DNA of 64,000 nt from Streptococcus marimammalium DSM 18627. Its GTDB lineage: Bacteria; Bacillota; Bacilli; Lactobacillales; Streptococcaceae. The position numbers were made by a program, and so were the translations under genes. Below, one piece after another: positions 33,765-43,120 of this stretch. The stretch is from contig NZ_KB904340.1 in the NCBI RefSeq assembly GCF_000380045.1, positions 62,001 to 126,000 on the forward strand, in the 5' to 3' direction. The notes under the pieces are model-generated. The model did not search any database, was not told the DNA's origin, and saw nothing but the letters and a program-made list of their open reading frames with translations. How positions within the stretch are numbered: position 1 is the stretch's first letter; every line of letters starts with the position of its first letter.

Positions 33765-34418
33765 TTATTGAGCAACAATCGTCTTAAAACCATTTTTCAA
33801 GTCAAGATTTTCAGTTTCAGTAAAGTATAACCAATTATTGTCATTTCCTTGATTTTGGTTGGTGTGCAGAACCATTGCTTGTCTGTCTTTGATGACAAAA
33901 TAGTATAAATGCTTAACATTAGGATAACTTTGTTCATAATCACTATAGACAGCAACGAGATTATAAATATCAGGCTTATCACCAGTATCAGACCATTCCA
34001 CATTGATTGGAGAGTCGTTTAATACTGGTGTCATACTATCGCTTTCTACAGAACTTATTTTTGGAGTTAGGTAACCATAGTAATTAAGAGGATTATCGGG
34101 GGTATAGCTAGTATAAACTTGATTCATTTCAAGCTGCCATTCACTGATAAAGGATTGTAATGCTTGCGCTTTTCCAGCAGTCCATAGATGATTTAGACTG
34201 GGTTCTTTTTCTATTTTATCATTGTCGGATTTTTCCACCTCTTTTGTTTCTGTTGATTTACTGTCATTTTTTTTGTCAGTAGTTTCAATGGTTGTTAGCT
34301 TATTATCTTTATTATTTGAATACTTACTATTTAATTGTATGCTACCCCAAATTAAAAAACTTAAAATCCCAAATAAAATTCCTACTCCAAATATAGCTAA
34401 ATACTTATTTTTTTTCAT
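33765..34418 (-). CDS. DUF4767 domain protein, membrane-anchored
   Basis: A 217-residue protein with an N-terminal transmembrane helix (about 8-27) and a lysine/threonine/aspartate-rich linker (35-75). The DUF4767 domain begins SLNHLWTAGKAQALQSFISE and ends LDLKNGFKTIVAQ. The domain faces outside the cell; its role is unknown. GGGAGG lies 5 bases before the ATG, directly next to an 11-bp hairpin. It is downstream of the histidine kinase of the Bce-like module and may be co-expressed. Confidence 0.8.
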   Translation of the reverse strand: MKKNKYLAIFGVGILFGILSFLIWGSIQLNSKYSNNKDNKLTTIETTDKKNDSKSTETKEVEKSDNDKIEKEPSLNHLWTAGKAQALQSFISEWQLEMNQVYTSYTPDNPLNYYGYLTPKISSVESDSMTPVLNDSPINVEWSDTGDKPDIYNLVAVYSDYEQSYPNVKHLYYFVIKDRQAMVLHTNQNQGNDNNWLYFTETENLDLKNGFKTIVAQ

Positions 34419-34431
34419 ATTGCCTCCCGAA

Positions 34432-34459
34432 AGTTTACATAAATAAACTTATGTAAACT
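34432..34459 (-). promoter_or_regulatory. Perfect inverted repeat touching the DUF4767 ribosome binding site
   Basis: AGTTTACATAA (34432-34442) and TTATGTAAACT (34449-34459) form an 11-base stem between the kinase stop and the DUF4767 start. No T run follows on the - strand, so it is not a standard terminator there. It lies 3 bases from the Shine-Dalgarno. The arms equal those of the ffh terminator. Confidence 0.55.
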
Positions 34460-34467
34460 ATTTGAAA

Positions 34468-35403
34468 TTATTTGTTTAAAATTACTTTAGTTCCTTTGTC
34501 AATAACACTAATAATAGCAATATTAATCTTTAAATCATCAAGAATTCGTTTAGTCATATAAAGCCCTAGTCCTGTTGCTTTTTGATATTTTCTGCCATTA
34601 TAACCAGTAAAACCTTCTTCAAATAGTCTTGGGATGTCTTCTTTTAAAATACCAATGCCGGTGTCTTCAATGATAAGAGAATTTGCCATCTTAATAGTAA
34701 TCTTACCACCTTTTTTGGTGTATTTAAGGGCATTATCTATCAGTTGTGTCACAGCGAAAGTTAACCATTTTCGATCACTTTTAATCTCCCAATCCCCAAT
34801 AATTTCAATATCAATATCTTTATGTAAGAATAAAAGACGGTATTTTTTAACAATCTCAATCACTACTTCTTTTAGATGAATTCTTTCAAACCTAAAATCG
34901 GTTTGATGATGGTAAAATTTTAAATAATTAATAAGAGTGTCCACGTAGTTATCAAGACTTAACAATTGTCGATTGATGTCTTGGGGCTTTAGCTGATTGG
35001 TTTGTGTCATGAGAGAGATAGCTGACAAGGGTACTTTCATTTGATGTGACCACATTTTAATCAAGTTTTGAAGATCTTTCTCACGTTGACGATATTGTGA
35101 TAGTATCTCAAATTGTTCTTTTTCTAGAGTGAAATAATGCTTTAAAAAGGCTTTTTCTAATGGACTATTAAGTAAGCTATCTTTTTCAAGAAGGATATTG
35201 GTGCTCAATTCTTTTCGTTTTTGATAGTAATTGCTAAATTGCCAAATACTGATTATGATGAGTAATGTACCGATAAATAGTAATGATGTGATGAAGTAGT
35301 CGATAGGTAAACGATAGAGAAAAAAAGTGATTAGAAAAGTCACCACTATTAACAAGTAAAGAGTAAACCAAACAAAATATTCTTTTAAAAAATCTTTTAT
35401 CAT
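34468..35403 (-). CDS. Sensor histidine kinase, intramembrane-sensing (BceS-like)
   Basis: A 311-residue kinase with two transmembrane helices (about 12-31 and 36-56) and almost no extracellular loop, the hallmark of intramembrane-sensing kinases that read flux through a partner ABC transporter. The phosphoacceptor is His120 in MWSHQMKVPLSAISLM. The ATPase domain shows LIDNALKYTKKGGKITI (N box), IIEDTGIGI (G1) and GLGLYMTKRIL (G2). It overlaps the response regulator gene by 4 bases. With the upstream ABC genes it forms a Bce-type antimicrobial-peptide detection and resistance module. Confidence 0.9.
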   Translation of the reverse strand: MIKDFLKEYFVWFTLYLLIVVTFLITFFLYRLPIDYFITSLLFIGTLLIIISIWQFSNYYQKRKELSTNILLEKDSLLNSPLEKAFLKHYFTLEKEQFEILSQYRQREKDLQNLIKMWSHQMKVPLSAISLMTQTNQLKPQDINRQLLSLDNYVDTLINYLKFYHHQTDFRFERIHLKEVVIEIVKKYRLLFLHKDIDIEIIGDWEIKSDRKWLTFAVTQLIDNALKYTKKGGKITIKMANSLIIEDTGIGILKEDIPRLFEEGFTGYNGRKYQKATGLGLYMTKRILDDLKINIAIISVIDKGTKVILNK

Positions 35404-36065
35404 TGGATTAAATACCCTACTCCTCTTACTGTATGAATGTGATTAAATCCGATTTGATTCACTTTTTTTCGTAATCTTGTCATATTGACACTTAGTGTAT
35501 TGTGATCAATAAATTCTTCGTTTTCCCAAAGTTTTTCTAGCAAAACTTCTTTAGACACTACTTCCCCAGCTTTAGCAAGAAGCGTTATCATAATTTTCGT
35601 TTCAGTTCTTGATAGTTGAATATGCTGATCTTCTTTAAAGAAATCACCATCAGGTGTTAGATTAAAGTCATTATAACTGTAGTCTTTCTGACTAAATTGA
35701 TAAGCACGTCTTAAAAGTGCCGTTAATTTAGCTTCTAAGATATTAAGAGAAAAAGGTTTAGCAATAAAATCATCAGCACCCATGTTCATTGCCATAATGG
35801 CACTCATATCATCATCGGCACTAGAGATGAAAACGATGGGTGTCGTTAATGTTTTACGGATTTCAGTCGTCCAATAAAAGCCATTAAAATAAGGTAGAGA
35901 AATATCCATCAAAATCAAGTCGGGTTGAAATTCCTTTATCTCTTGCAAGATAGCTCTAAAATTTTGAGAGGAGAAAACCAGGTAATCTTTTTTAAAGTAG
36001 TTGGAAAGAAGAGTAACAATTGTTTCATCATCTTCAACAATATAAAGTTTTTGTTTCTTATTCAT
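35400..36065 (-). CDS. OmpR-family response regulator (BceR-like)
   Basis: A 221-residue regulator. Receiver domain: acidic pair EDDE (11-14), phosphorylated Asp54 in LILMDISLPYFNG, and Lys in IAKPFSLN. The C-terminal OmpR/PhoB winged helix includes LSRTETKIMITLLAKAGEVV and ENEEFIDHNTLSVNMTRLR and ends VRGVGYLIQ. It is coupled to the kinase gene. A terminator separates it from the permease gene, and a TAAAAT box in the gap may give the two-component pair its own promoter. Confidence 0.92.
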   Translation of the reverse strand: MNKKQKLYIVEDDETIVTLLSNYFKKDYLVFSSQNFRAILQEIKEFQPDLILMDISLPYFNGFYWTTEIRKTLTTPIVFISSADDDMSAIMAMNMGADDFIAKPFSLNILEAKLTALLRRAYQFSQKDYSYNDFNLTPDGDFFKEDQHIQLSRTETKIMITLLAKAGEVVSKEVLLEKLWENEEFIDHNTLSVNMTRLRKKVNQIGFNHIHTVRGVGYLIQ

Positions 36066-36080
36066 ACTTCTATTTTACCA

Positions 36081-36108
36081 AAAAAGTAGCGATTAGACGC
36101 TACTTTTT
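36081..36108. terminator. Terminator between the ABC and two-component operons
   Basis: AAAAAGTAGCG (36081-36091) and CGCTACTTTTT (36098-36108) form a perfect stem. On the - strand it follows the permease stop and precedes the regulator. Confidence 0.72.
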
Positions 36109-38083
36109 ATCTTTCAATAATTTTATAATAGGTTCGACTTGTTAGTTTGTAAATAAGGAAATAGATAATAATAATGATAGTAATGGTGATAAATGAAACA
36201 ACATTTACTAAATCATCACTTGTTACTCCAAAAAGGGTTAGCATTTGTTTTAACATTACTAAAGCAACAATGAAGTGAACGATTGCCATAGCAAGAGGCA
36301 TAAAGAAGACAAAGATTGTTTGAGAGTTAATTGTTTTTTTAACAGCTTTTTGACTCATCCCTACTTCTTGTAGAATTTGATAGGATTTTTTATCTTCATG
36401 ACCTTCTGTGTATTGCTTATAATAGATGATAAGTGCAGCACCTAAAAGAAAACTAAAGCCTAGAAGAAATCCAGTGAAAAGAAAGCCACCGGTTAAAATA
36501 TAAGCATCATCTAAATGTTCTTTTTTAGTAACGATATCACCAATAGGTTGTCCTGAATCGTTTACTAATGAATTACCTAGATTATGATTTTTTAAAGTAG
36601 CCAACTCTTCTTCTGTTAAGTCGGTGAAAACAGAATAGTAGGTTGCGTTTAAAATTCCATTACTAGATGCTTCTTTATATTTTGTTTTAATCTCATTAAA
36701 AATATTATCATTACTTACTATTAACACCCCAGAATTATAAGTAGATACAGCTGGAGGAAATTTAACTGTCTTAAAATTTTTAATATTTTTAAAGTGCTGA
36801 TCAAATAATGTAATTGTTTCAAATTGACTAGTTTCATCTCGAACAAAGAAAGCTGTTTCATTATCTTTTAGTTGAGGTAAATTATTACCTAAACTACGAA
36901 AATCTTCTTGTGTTACAAGATAAATGAAAGCTAATTGGTCAAGTTTTGGATTTCTTATATCTTCTTTAGTAATAGTCAAGTTTTTACCAGCAGGGACATT
37001 GATTCCAATTAGACTTGATAAAAATTTTGGTCCTTTAATTTTTTTGTTTAATTTTTTGACAACTGATTGTTCAAATAATGGTTGTGCTTCCTCTTTTGTT
37101 TCTGCAAAAAAAGTTAGATTAGTATTTTTAGGAAAACTTTCATCAGCTAATTTTTGTGTGTCTGTGTATAAAGAGAATGTTGTTGCAATAGTAACAAAAG
37201 CCATAATAGCAAGTAAAGTAATATTTGCTAATCCAATAGCGTTTTGTTTCATTCTAAAAATCATTTGAGAAACAGTGATGAAATGTTCAGGTTTGTAAAA
37301 ATAATTCTTTTGACTTCTTTTTTTCTTAAGATACCAAGTTGTAAAACTAATATAGAAAAGATAAGTACCAACGATAACTAAAATAACAGCGATAAAAAAT
37401 CGTTGAAGAACTGCAATTGCATTTAATTTATTTGAACTAAGAGATAAATAATAACCAACTCCAAGGAAAATTAAACTTAGAAAGGCGAAAACTATATTGC
37501 CTTTGGGTTCTTTTTCTCCTTTTTCTCTACTTTTAAACAAAGCTAGAGGTGAAGTTTTCTTGATAAACCATAAATTGAAGACTTCAAGAATTAAAAAGAT
37601 ACCAAAAAAGATAAGATTAGTGAAAATGAATGGTACCACAGTTATTTTAAAAGAGGTTAACTCAATATGTATTAAATTAATGAAGACTAAATGGAGAAAA
37701 TTAGAAAAAACAACACTTAGAAAACTACCCAAAATAATCAAACTGATGTAAATAATGATTAATTCTATGCTAGCAATTATACTAATTTGTGATTTTTTCA
37801 TTCCCAATATATGATACAAACCAAATTCTCGACTACGTTGTTTCATTAGAAAATTAAAACTATAAATTGCCATAATGATAGAAAATATAGTTAAAACAAT
37901 TGCTGCTAACGATAAGGTCATTGTTCCATGCTTCATTGTCTTGGAAGTTGGACTCAACATGATTAGAAAATTGGAACAAACCAAAGTGTACAAGACTAAA
38001 CTTGCAAGCATAAAAGGTAGAAAATTATTTAGTGATTTTTTAATGTTTTGAATCGCTAATTTGAGATAAAACATCCTACTCAC
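36107..38083 (-). CDS. Bce-type ABC transporter permease (FtsX domains)
   Basis: A 658-residue permease with ten predicted hydrophobic helices: one near the N-terminus (19-40), FtsX-type groups around 55-160, 195-250, 285-310, and a final group from about 530. A large extracellular domain lies between helices 7 and 8 (about 315-520). That layout is the BceB/VraG type, which recognises bacitracin or peptide antibiotics bound to lipid II cycle intermediates. The gene overlaps the ATPase gene by 8 bases. The particular drug cannot be told from sequence. Confidence 0.88.
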   Translation of the reverse strand: MSRMFYLKLAIQNIKKSLNNFLPFMLASLVLYTLVCSNFLIMLSPTSKTMKHGTMTLSLAAIVLTIFSIIMAIYSFNFLMKQRSREFGLYHILGMKKSQISIIASIELIIIYISLIILGSFLSVVFSNFLHLVFINLIHIELTSFKITVVPFIFTNLIFFGIFLILEVFNLWFIKKTSPLALFKSREKGEKEPKGNIVFAFLSLIFLGVGYYLSLSSNKLNAIAVLQRFFIAVILVIVGTYLFYISFTTWYLKKKRSQKNYFYKPEHFITVSQMIFRMKQNAIGLANITLLAIMAFVTIATTFSLYTDTQKLADESFPKNTNLTFFAETKEEAQPLFEQSVVKKLNKKIKGPKFLSSLIGINVPAGKNLTITKEDIRNPKLDQLAFIYLVTQEDFRSLGNNLPQLKDNETAFFVRDETSQFETITLFDQHFKNIKNFKTVKFPPAVSTYNSGVLIVSNDNIFNEIKTKYKEASSNGILNATYYSVFTDLTEEELATLKNHNLGNSLVNDSGQPIGDIVTKKEHLDDAYILTGGFLFTGFLLGFSFLLGAALIIYYKQYTEGHEDKKSYQILQEVGMSQKAVKKTINSQTIFVFFMPLAMAIVHFIVALVMLKQMLTLFGVTSDDLVNVVSFITITIIIIIYFLIYKLTSRTYYKIIER

Positions 38084-38828
38084 CTCCTAATAGGGCAGCC
38101 ATAGAAAGTGAAATTTCTTTACCAAATTCTGCTGTAGATTTATTTGCACGATACATTTGATGAAAAATACGACCATCTTTAATAAATAAAACTCGTTTGG
38201 CGTGACTTGCTGCATTCGCTGAATGAGTTACCATCAAAATCGTTTGTCCTTCATTATTGATAGTCTCAAATAAATTTAGAAGATCTTCGGAATTCTTATA
38301 GTCTAATGCAGCAGTAGGTTCATCCGCTAAAATTAGTTTTGGTTGTGTGATTAAACTTCTTGCGATAGCAACTCTTTGTTTTTGGCCTCCGGATATTTCA
38401 AAAGGACGTTTATTTAAAAGATTTTCAATTTTTAGTTTAGGAGCTATAACAGATAAGCGCTTTTCCATTTCATTATGTGGAACACGACTTAAAACAAGCG
38501 GTAAGAAAATGTTATCTCTGATAGTAAGGGTATCTAAAAGATGAAACTCTTGAAAAACAAATCCTAAGTGTTGCAAGCGAAATTCAGCTAATTGATTAGA
38601 TTTTATAGTAGTAATGTCTTTATTATCCATAATAACGCTACCTTTGCTAGGTTTATCAAGTGTAGCAAGAATATTTAGAAGTGATGTTTTCCCAGAACCA
38701 CTTTCTCCCATAATAGCAATAAACTCACCTTTTTCAACTTTAAAATCAATATCTTGTAATGCCTTGGTTTCTTCTTTAGAAAAGCGAGTACGGTAAACCT
38801 TCTCTAAATGATTGATTTCTAAAAACAT
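38076..38828 (-). CDS. Bce-type ABC transporter ATPase
   Basis: A 250-residue ATPase: Walker A GESGSGKTSL, Q-loop VFQEFHLLDTLTIRDN, signature ISGGQKQRVAIARSL, Walker B LILADEPTAALDY, and H-loop MVTHSANAASHA. The close MacB/BceA-type pattern and the FtsX permease downstream make it the energy unit of a peptide-antibiotic detoxification transporter. It is the first gene of the operon; a BceR-like dyad lies about 120 bases upstream. Confidence 0.9.
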   Translation of the reverse strand: MFLEINHLEKVYRTRFSKEETKALQDIDFKVEKGEFIAIMGESGSGKTSLLNILATLDKPSKGSVIMDNKDITTIKSNQLAEFRLQHLGFVFQEFHLLDTLTIRDNIFLPLVLSRVPHNEMEKRLSVIAPKLKIENLLNKRPFEISGGQKQRVAIARSLITQPKLILADEPTAALDYKNSEDLLNLFETINNEGQTILMVTHSANAASHAKRVLFIKDGRIFHQMYRANKSTAEFGKEISLSMAALLGGE

Positions 38829-38912
38829 AAGTTACTCCTTTACTGATTTGATAGGATATATTACAACTGATGGTTATTGATAATATATCATAATTTTTCT
38901 ATTTGTACTATT

Positions 38913-38918
38913 ATTATA
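38913..38918 (-). promoter_or_regulatory. -10 box of the Bce-like ABC operon
   Basis: On the - strand TATAAT occupies these positions, about 85 bases before the ATPase start and 44 bases downstream of the TTACA/TGTAA dyad. No clear -35 is seen, which fits an activator-dependent promoter. Confidence 0.5.
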
Positions 38919-38950
38919 ATACATAAAGAAAAAAATGAACTTACATTTTT

Positions 38951-38986
38951 AATAATTAACCTTACATTTTTGTAAGGTTAATTATT
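38951..38986. promoter_or_regulatory. 16-bp perfect inverted repeat containing a BceR-type box
   Basis: AATAATTAACCTTACA (38951-38966) and its exact complement (38971-38986) flank TTTT. The core TTACA-N4-TGTAA (38962-38975) equals the TnACA-N4-TGTAA consensus given for BceR-like regulators. It lies upstream of the ABC operon on the - strand, where phosphorylated regulator would bind. A second half site, CTTACATTTTT, lies just beside it. Confidence 0.65.
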
Positions 38987-39095
38987 AATGATTTTGTAAT
39001 TCTGCTACTACTTTAATTTAAAATTTGATATAATAAATAAAAACACTTGAGGAAATTTCGATCATTTACTTAAAAATCCTATTCTCAAGAAATCA

Positions 39096-39124
39096 AAAAA
39101 CTAGGCATTGTATGCCTAGTTTTT
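39096..39124 (-). terminator. Terminator of the former lactate oxidase gene
   Basis: Arms ACTAGGCAT (39100-39108) and ATGCCTAGT (39112-39120) flank TGT, with A and T runs beyond each. Read on - it ends the lctO remnant and its T run is intact. Confidence 0.65.
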
Positions 39125-39150
39125 ATTATTTATTAGCATTTATTTTTCTG

Positions 39151-39450
39151 CTAAAGAATCATTGATTGGATTTTGTCGACGAATTTTGCTTTTTTGATAT
39201 CTTCAACCGTTTGCGTGCCAGCTAGTTTTATCACAATTTTTAATTTATGGTTAATGTGATCAACTACACTTTGTGCGCCTTGTGCACCACCTAAAGCCAA
39301 TCCATATAGGATAGGACGACCAATGGCAACTATGTCAGCGCCATTTGCCAATGCTTTAAAAACGTGTCAGCCACGATGAACACCACTATCAAAAACAATT
39401 GGCACTCGCTGATTCACTTTAACCGCTATTACTTTTAACACATCAAATGA
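39151..39450 (-). pseudogene. Lactate oxidase, C-terminal third only
   Basis: The - strand reads FDVLKVIAVKVNQRVPIVFD, SGVHRG, a TGA, then [20 protein letters not shown] and [19 protein letters not shown], ending [10 protein letters not shown]. This is the FMN-binding end of lactate oxidase or an alpha-hydroxy-acid dehydrogenase. The stop interrupts the FMN loop, where RG-Q/E-H is expected. The other two thirds are missing, replaced by the end of trmFO 10 bases upstream. Lactate oxidase makes hydrogen peroxide in streptococci, and that activity from this locus is lost. Confidence 0.8.
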
Positions 39451-39456
39451 TGTGTT

Positions 39457-40791
39457 TTAAACTGTAATAAAATTTTCTAAATCTAAGAGAGCTCTCTTTG
39501 CTATTTTTTCATAACGTTCTTTTTTATCTCTAATTCTTGGACCATTTAGTTCTTTAATAATTCCAAAATTGACATTCATGGGTTGAAAATGTTTACTTTC
39601 AGCATGAGTGACATAATAAGGTAAACTTCCGATAGCTGTAGTTTGAGGGAAAATGACAGCCTCTTCATTATTGAATAATTTAGCTGCATTAATACCAGCC
39701 ACAAGGCCACTTGCTGCAGATTCAACATACCCTTCAACACCAGTCATTTGACCAGCAAAGAAAATATTTGGTTTTAATCGTGATCTAAAGGTTTCTTCTA
39801 GTAAATTAGGAGAGTCCATATATGAATTACGGTGCATGACTCCATATCTGACAAACTCAGCCTTTTCTAATCCAGGAATCATCGAAAAGACACGTTTTTG
39901 TTCTCCCCATTTTAGGTGTGTTTGAAAACCAACAATATTAAAAAGGCTTCCTGCTGCATTATCCTGTCTTAGTTGGACAACTGCGTAAGGGGTCTTATAG
40001 TCGCCATCTCGCTTTCCTTTGTAGTCTTTTGGATATTCTAGTCCAACAGGTTTCATTGGTCCATAGAGCATGGTTTTTACACCACGTTTAGCCATGACTT
40101 CAATTGGCATGCAACCTTCAAAGTATTTTTCTTTTTCAAAGGCATTAAGAGGTGCTTCTTCTGCTGTAATTAGAGCCTCATGAAAAGCTATAAATTCTTC
40201 TTTAGTCATTGGACAATTTAAATAAGCTGCTTCACCTTTGTCATAACGTGACTTTAAGTAGACTTTATCCATGTTTATGGTGTTTTTGTCAATAATTGGA
40301 GCAGCTGCATCGTAAAAGTAAAAACCTTCACCCCCATTTAAGCGATGTATCTCTTTAGCTAAAGCATCAGAGGTCAAAGGTCCAGTTGCAATCACAGTAA
40401 TAGTATCATCTGGAATACTAGTTATTTCTTCCCTTATAACTTCAATAAGAGGGTGATTACTAATGAATTCAGTAACACTTTTTGAAAACTCTTCTCTATC
40501 TACTGCTAAAGCTCCACCTGCTGGTACTCTTGAGTTTTCTGCAGCTTTTAAAATAACGGAGTCTAAACGACGCATCTCTTCTTTTAATAGCCCAACCGCA
40601 TTAGTTAAACTATCACCACGAAGAGAGTTAGAACAAACCAATTCAGCAAAAAAGTCAGTTTTATGTTGTGGTGTTGCTTTAACGCCTCTCATTTCAAATA
40701 GTTTAACTGGGATACCTCGCTTAGCAATTTGATAGGCAGCTTCACTTCCAGCTAAACCAGCACCAATAACATTAATATAAGATTGAGACAT
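39457..40791 (-). CDS. trmFO: tRNA (uracil-54-C5)-methyltransferase, folate/FAD-dependent
   Basis: TrmFO makes ribothymidine at position 54 of tRNA with methylenetetrahydrofolate and FADH2. The 444-residue protein starts with a Rossmann FAD motif, [20 protein letters not shown], followed by [18 protein letters not shown] and [12 protein letters not shown] with the catalytic Cys. Later come [32 protein letters not shown]-like region, and [20 protein letters not shown]. It is complete and follows topA in the same direction, with its own extended -10 promoter. Confidence 0.95.
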   Translation of the reverse strand: MSQSYINVIGAGLAGSEAAYQIAKRGIPVKLFEMRGVKATPQHKTDFFAELVCSNSLRGDSLTNAVGLLKEEMRRLDSVILKAAENSRVPAGGALAVDREEFSKSVTEFISNHPLIEVIREEITSIPDDTITVIATGPLTSDALAKEIHRLNGGEGFYFYDAAAPIIDKNTINMDKVYLKSRYDKGEAAYLNCPMTKEEFIAFHEALITAEEAPLNAFEKEKYFEGCMPIEVMAKRGVKTMLYGPMKPVGLEYPKDYKGKRDGDYKTPYAVVQLRQDNAAGSLFNIVGFQTHLKWGEQKRVFSMIPGLEKAEFVRYGVMHRNSYMDSPNLLEETFRSRLKPNIFFAGQMTGVEGYVESAASGLVAGINAAKLFNNEEAVIFPQTTAIGSLPYYVTHAESKHFQPMNVNFGIIKELNGPRIRDKKERYEKIAKRALLDLENFITV

Positions 40792-40849
40792 AACACTAAT
40801 ACCTCTTACTAGGTTTCCCTAGTTCAAATCTTTCTGTTTTAATACATCT

Positions 40850-40855
40850 ATTATA
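40850..40855 (-). promoter_or_regulatory. Extended -10 promoter of trmFO
   Basis: On the - strand TGCTATAAT gives an extended -10, about 60 bases before the ATG. A small ACTAGG/CCTAGT hairpin lies in the leader. Confidence 0.55.
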
Positions 40856-40883
40856 GCAAAAATTTTTAATCAAACGATAATTC

Positions 40884-40918
40884 AAAAAAAGTTTACATAA
40901 TTTATTTTATGCAAACTT
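40884..40918 (-). terminator. Terminator after topA
   Basis: On - the arms AAGTTTGCATAA and TTATGTAAACTT pair with one mismatch and are followed by a run of seven T. They closely resemble the ffh terminator arms. Confidence 0.75.
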
Positions 40919-40924
40919 GAATCG

Positions 40925-43027
40925 TTATTTAATTTTTTCTTCTTCGTAATCACAATTTTCACTACTACAAACAACTTGTTTACCACCACCCCTGATTTTC
41001 TTTTCAACCAAATAATCATCCGATTTAGGACAATTTCTGCCAATTGGTAAGTTCCACGAAGTAAATTCACATTCAGGGTAGCGGCTGCAACCATAGAAAA
41101 TACGATTACGTTTTGTTTTTCTTTCAATGACTTGACCTTGATGGCAAATTGGACATATAACACCAATTTCTTTTGTAATAGCTTTTGTGTTACGGCAATC
41201 TGGAAAGTTACTACATGCATAAAATTTGCCGTATTTACCAAGCTTAATTACCATTTCATTTGCACAAACATCACAAAGAAAACCAGCAGGTTCATCTTTA
41301 ATTTGAATTTTTTCAATTTCTTTTTCTGCTTTAACAAGTTCTTTTTCAAATGGTTTGTAAAAACTGTCAATCACCTTCTGCCATTGTTCTTCACCAACTT
41401 CAATTTGGTCAAGTTTTCTTTCCATTTCAGCAGTAAAAGTTACATCAACAATATCAGGGAAAAATTCGACAATTAAACTATTAACAATCTCACCAAGTTC
41501 AGTAGGCTCAAATCTTTTTGCAGAGAGTTTAACATAGTAACGTTTTTGAATAGTCTCTAAAGTAGGGGCATAGGTAGATGGTCTACCAACTCCATTTTCT
41601 TCTAAAGTTTTAATTAAAGTTGCTTCAGAAAATCTTGCCGGTGGTTGTGTAAAATGTTGTTCAGGGCTAACTGAAACTTTTTTAACGACTTCTTTTTCAG
41701 CCATTTCAGGTAGCATCTTATTTTTATCAGAATCATTGTAGACAGCTAAGTAGCCATCGAATTTAACTTGGCTACCATTAGCAACAAAGGTAACACCATT
41801 TTGTGAAAGTTTGACTTTTACGGTATCAAAGAGAGCTGGTTTCATTTGGCTAGCAACAAAACGATTCCAAATAAGTGTATAAAGTTTTAATTGGTCTTTG
41901 TCTAAATATTTTGCAATGCTTTCTGGTGTATGGGTGACACTTGATGGGCGAATTGCCTCATGGGCATCCTGGGCACTGCTAGCATTTTTTACTTTTTGAT
42001 TGTGTTTTGAATAATGACTTCCATAGCGCTCAGTAATTAATTTTGCTGCTTCTACTTGTGCAATTGGACTGATACGTGTTGAATCAGTACGCATATAGGT
42101 AATTAGTCCTTGATGGCCAGCTGGACCTAAACTAAGCCCTTCGTAGAGTTGCTGAGCAACCATCATTGTTTTTCGTGTTCTAAAATTAATCTTGTTAGCT
42201 GCATCTTGTTGAAGTGAAGACGTTGTATAAGGCGTAGGAGCATTTCTTCTTCTCTCTTTTTTCTCAACTTTATCAACAACAAAGTCATTTCCTTTAAGTC
42301 GTTTTAAGACTTCTTTAACAGTTTTATTATCTTTAAGTTTTAATTTATCACCATCAAGACCATAAAAATTGGCTTGAAATTTTTTATTACCTTTTTTAAA
42401 GATACCCTCAATAGTCCAGTACTCTTCAGGAATAAATGTTTTTATTTGATTTTCACGATCAATAATAAGTTTTAATGCTATTGATTGAACACGTCCTGCT
42501 GATAATCCTTTTTTGACTTTTTTCCAAAGAATTGGAGAAATAGAATAACCAACAATACGGTCAAGAACCCTTCTTGCTTGTTGGGCATCAACTAAGTCCA
42601 TATCAATTTTTTTAGGATCTAAAAAGGCATTTTTAACTGCTTCTTTGGTTACTTCATTGAAAACAACACGATTCTTATCATCTTCTTTTAAATCAAGAAT
42701 ATGAGCTAAATGCCATGAAATTGCTTCACCTTCACGGTCTGGGTCACTTGCTAGATAGACTTTTTTAGCATTTTTAGCTTCTTTTTTAAGAGAATTAATC
42801 AAGGGACCCTTACCACGAATGTTAATGTATTGTGGCTCATAGTTGTTATCAAAATCAACTGACATACTTGATTTTTTTAAATCGCGAATATGTCCGACAC
42901 TGGCAACCACTTTATATTGACGTCCAAGATATTTTTCAATTGTTTTTGCTTTAGCTGGAGACTCAACTATAACTAAATTTTTTTTAGCATTAGTTTTTTT
43001 CTTTTTTGTTTTTATTGTTGTAGGCAT
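40925..43027 (-). CDS. topA: DNA topoisomerase I
   Basis: Type IA topoisomerase that relaxes negative supercoils. The 700-residue protein has an N-terminal TOPRIM domain ([19 protein letters not shown]; acidic [14 protein letters not shown]), then [18 protein letters not shown] and the catalytic tyrosine region [13 protein letters not shown], and [19 protein letters not shown]. The C-terminus holds three zinc-ribbon modules, with Cys sets CDVC/CSNFPDC, CPIC/CSRYPEC and CPKSDD/CSSENC. It follows dprA with a gap of 93 bases. All motifs are intact. Confidence 0.96.
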   Translation of the reverse strand: MPTTIKTKKKKTNAKKNLVIVESPAKAKTIEKYLGRQYKVVASVGHIRDLKKSSMSVDFDNNYEPQYINIRGKGPLINSLKKEAKNAKKVYLASDPDREGEAISWHLAHILDLKEDDKNRVVFNEVTKEAVKNAFLDPKKIDMDLVDAQQARRVLDRIVGYSISPILWKKVKKGLSAGRVQSIALKLIIDRENQIKTFIPEEYWTIEGIFKKGNKKFQANFYGLDGDKLKLKDNKTVKEVLKRLKGNDFVVDKVEKKERRRNAPTPYTTSSLQQDAANKINFRTRKTMMVAQQLYEGLSLGPAGHQGLITYMRTDSTRISPIAQVEAAKLITERYGSHYSKHNQKVKNASSAQDAHEAIRPSSVTHTPESIAKYLDKDQLKLYTLIWNRFVASQMKPALFDTVKVKLSQNGVTFVANGSQVKFDGYLAVYNDSDKNKMLPEMAEKEVVKKVSVSPEQHFTQPPARFSEATLIKTLEENGVGRPSTYAPTLETIQKRYYVKLSAKRFEPTELGEIVNSLIVEFFPDIVDVTFTAEMERKLDQIEVGEEQWQKVIDSFYKPFEKELVKAEKEIEKIQIKDEPAGFLCDVCANEMVIKLGKYGKFYACSNFPDCRNTKAITKEIGVICPICHQGQVIERKTKRNRIFYGCSRYPECEFTSWNLPIGRNCPKSDDYLVEKKIRGGGKQVVCSSENCDYEEEKIK

Positions 43028-43120
43028 ACTAGACTTCCTTATTTTTTATCAGCAACTAGCATAATAAACCTTTTTTTTTCACCTGTCAATAAAAAAAGTC
43101 TTTCTATAGGAAAACAGCTT

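Noticed and set aside
43028-43120. Terminator between dprA and topA
   Set aside because: The gap has a T run on + but no convincing stem; the genes may be co-transcribed.
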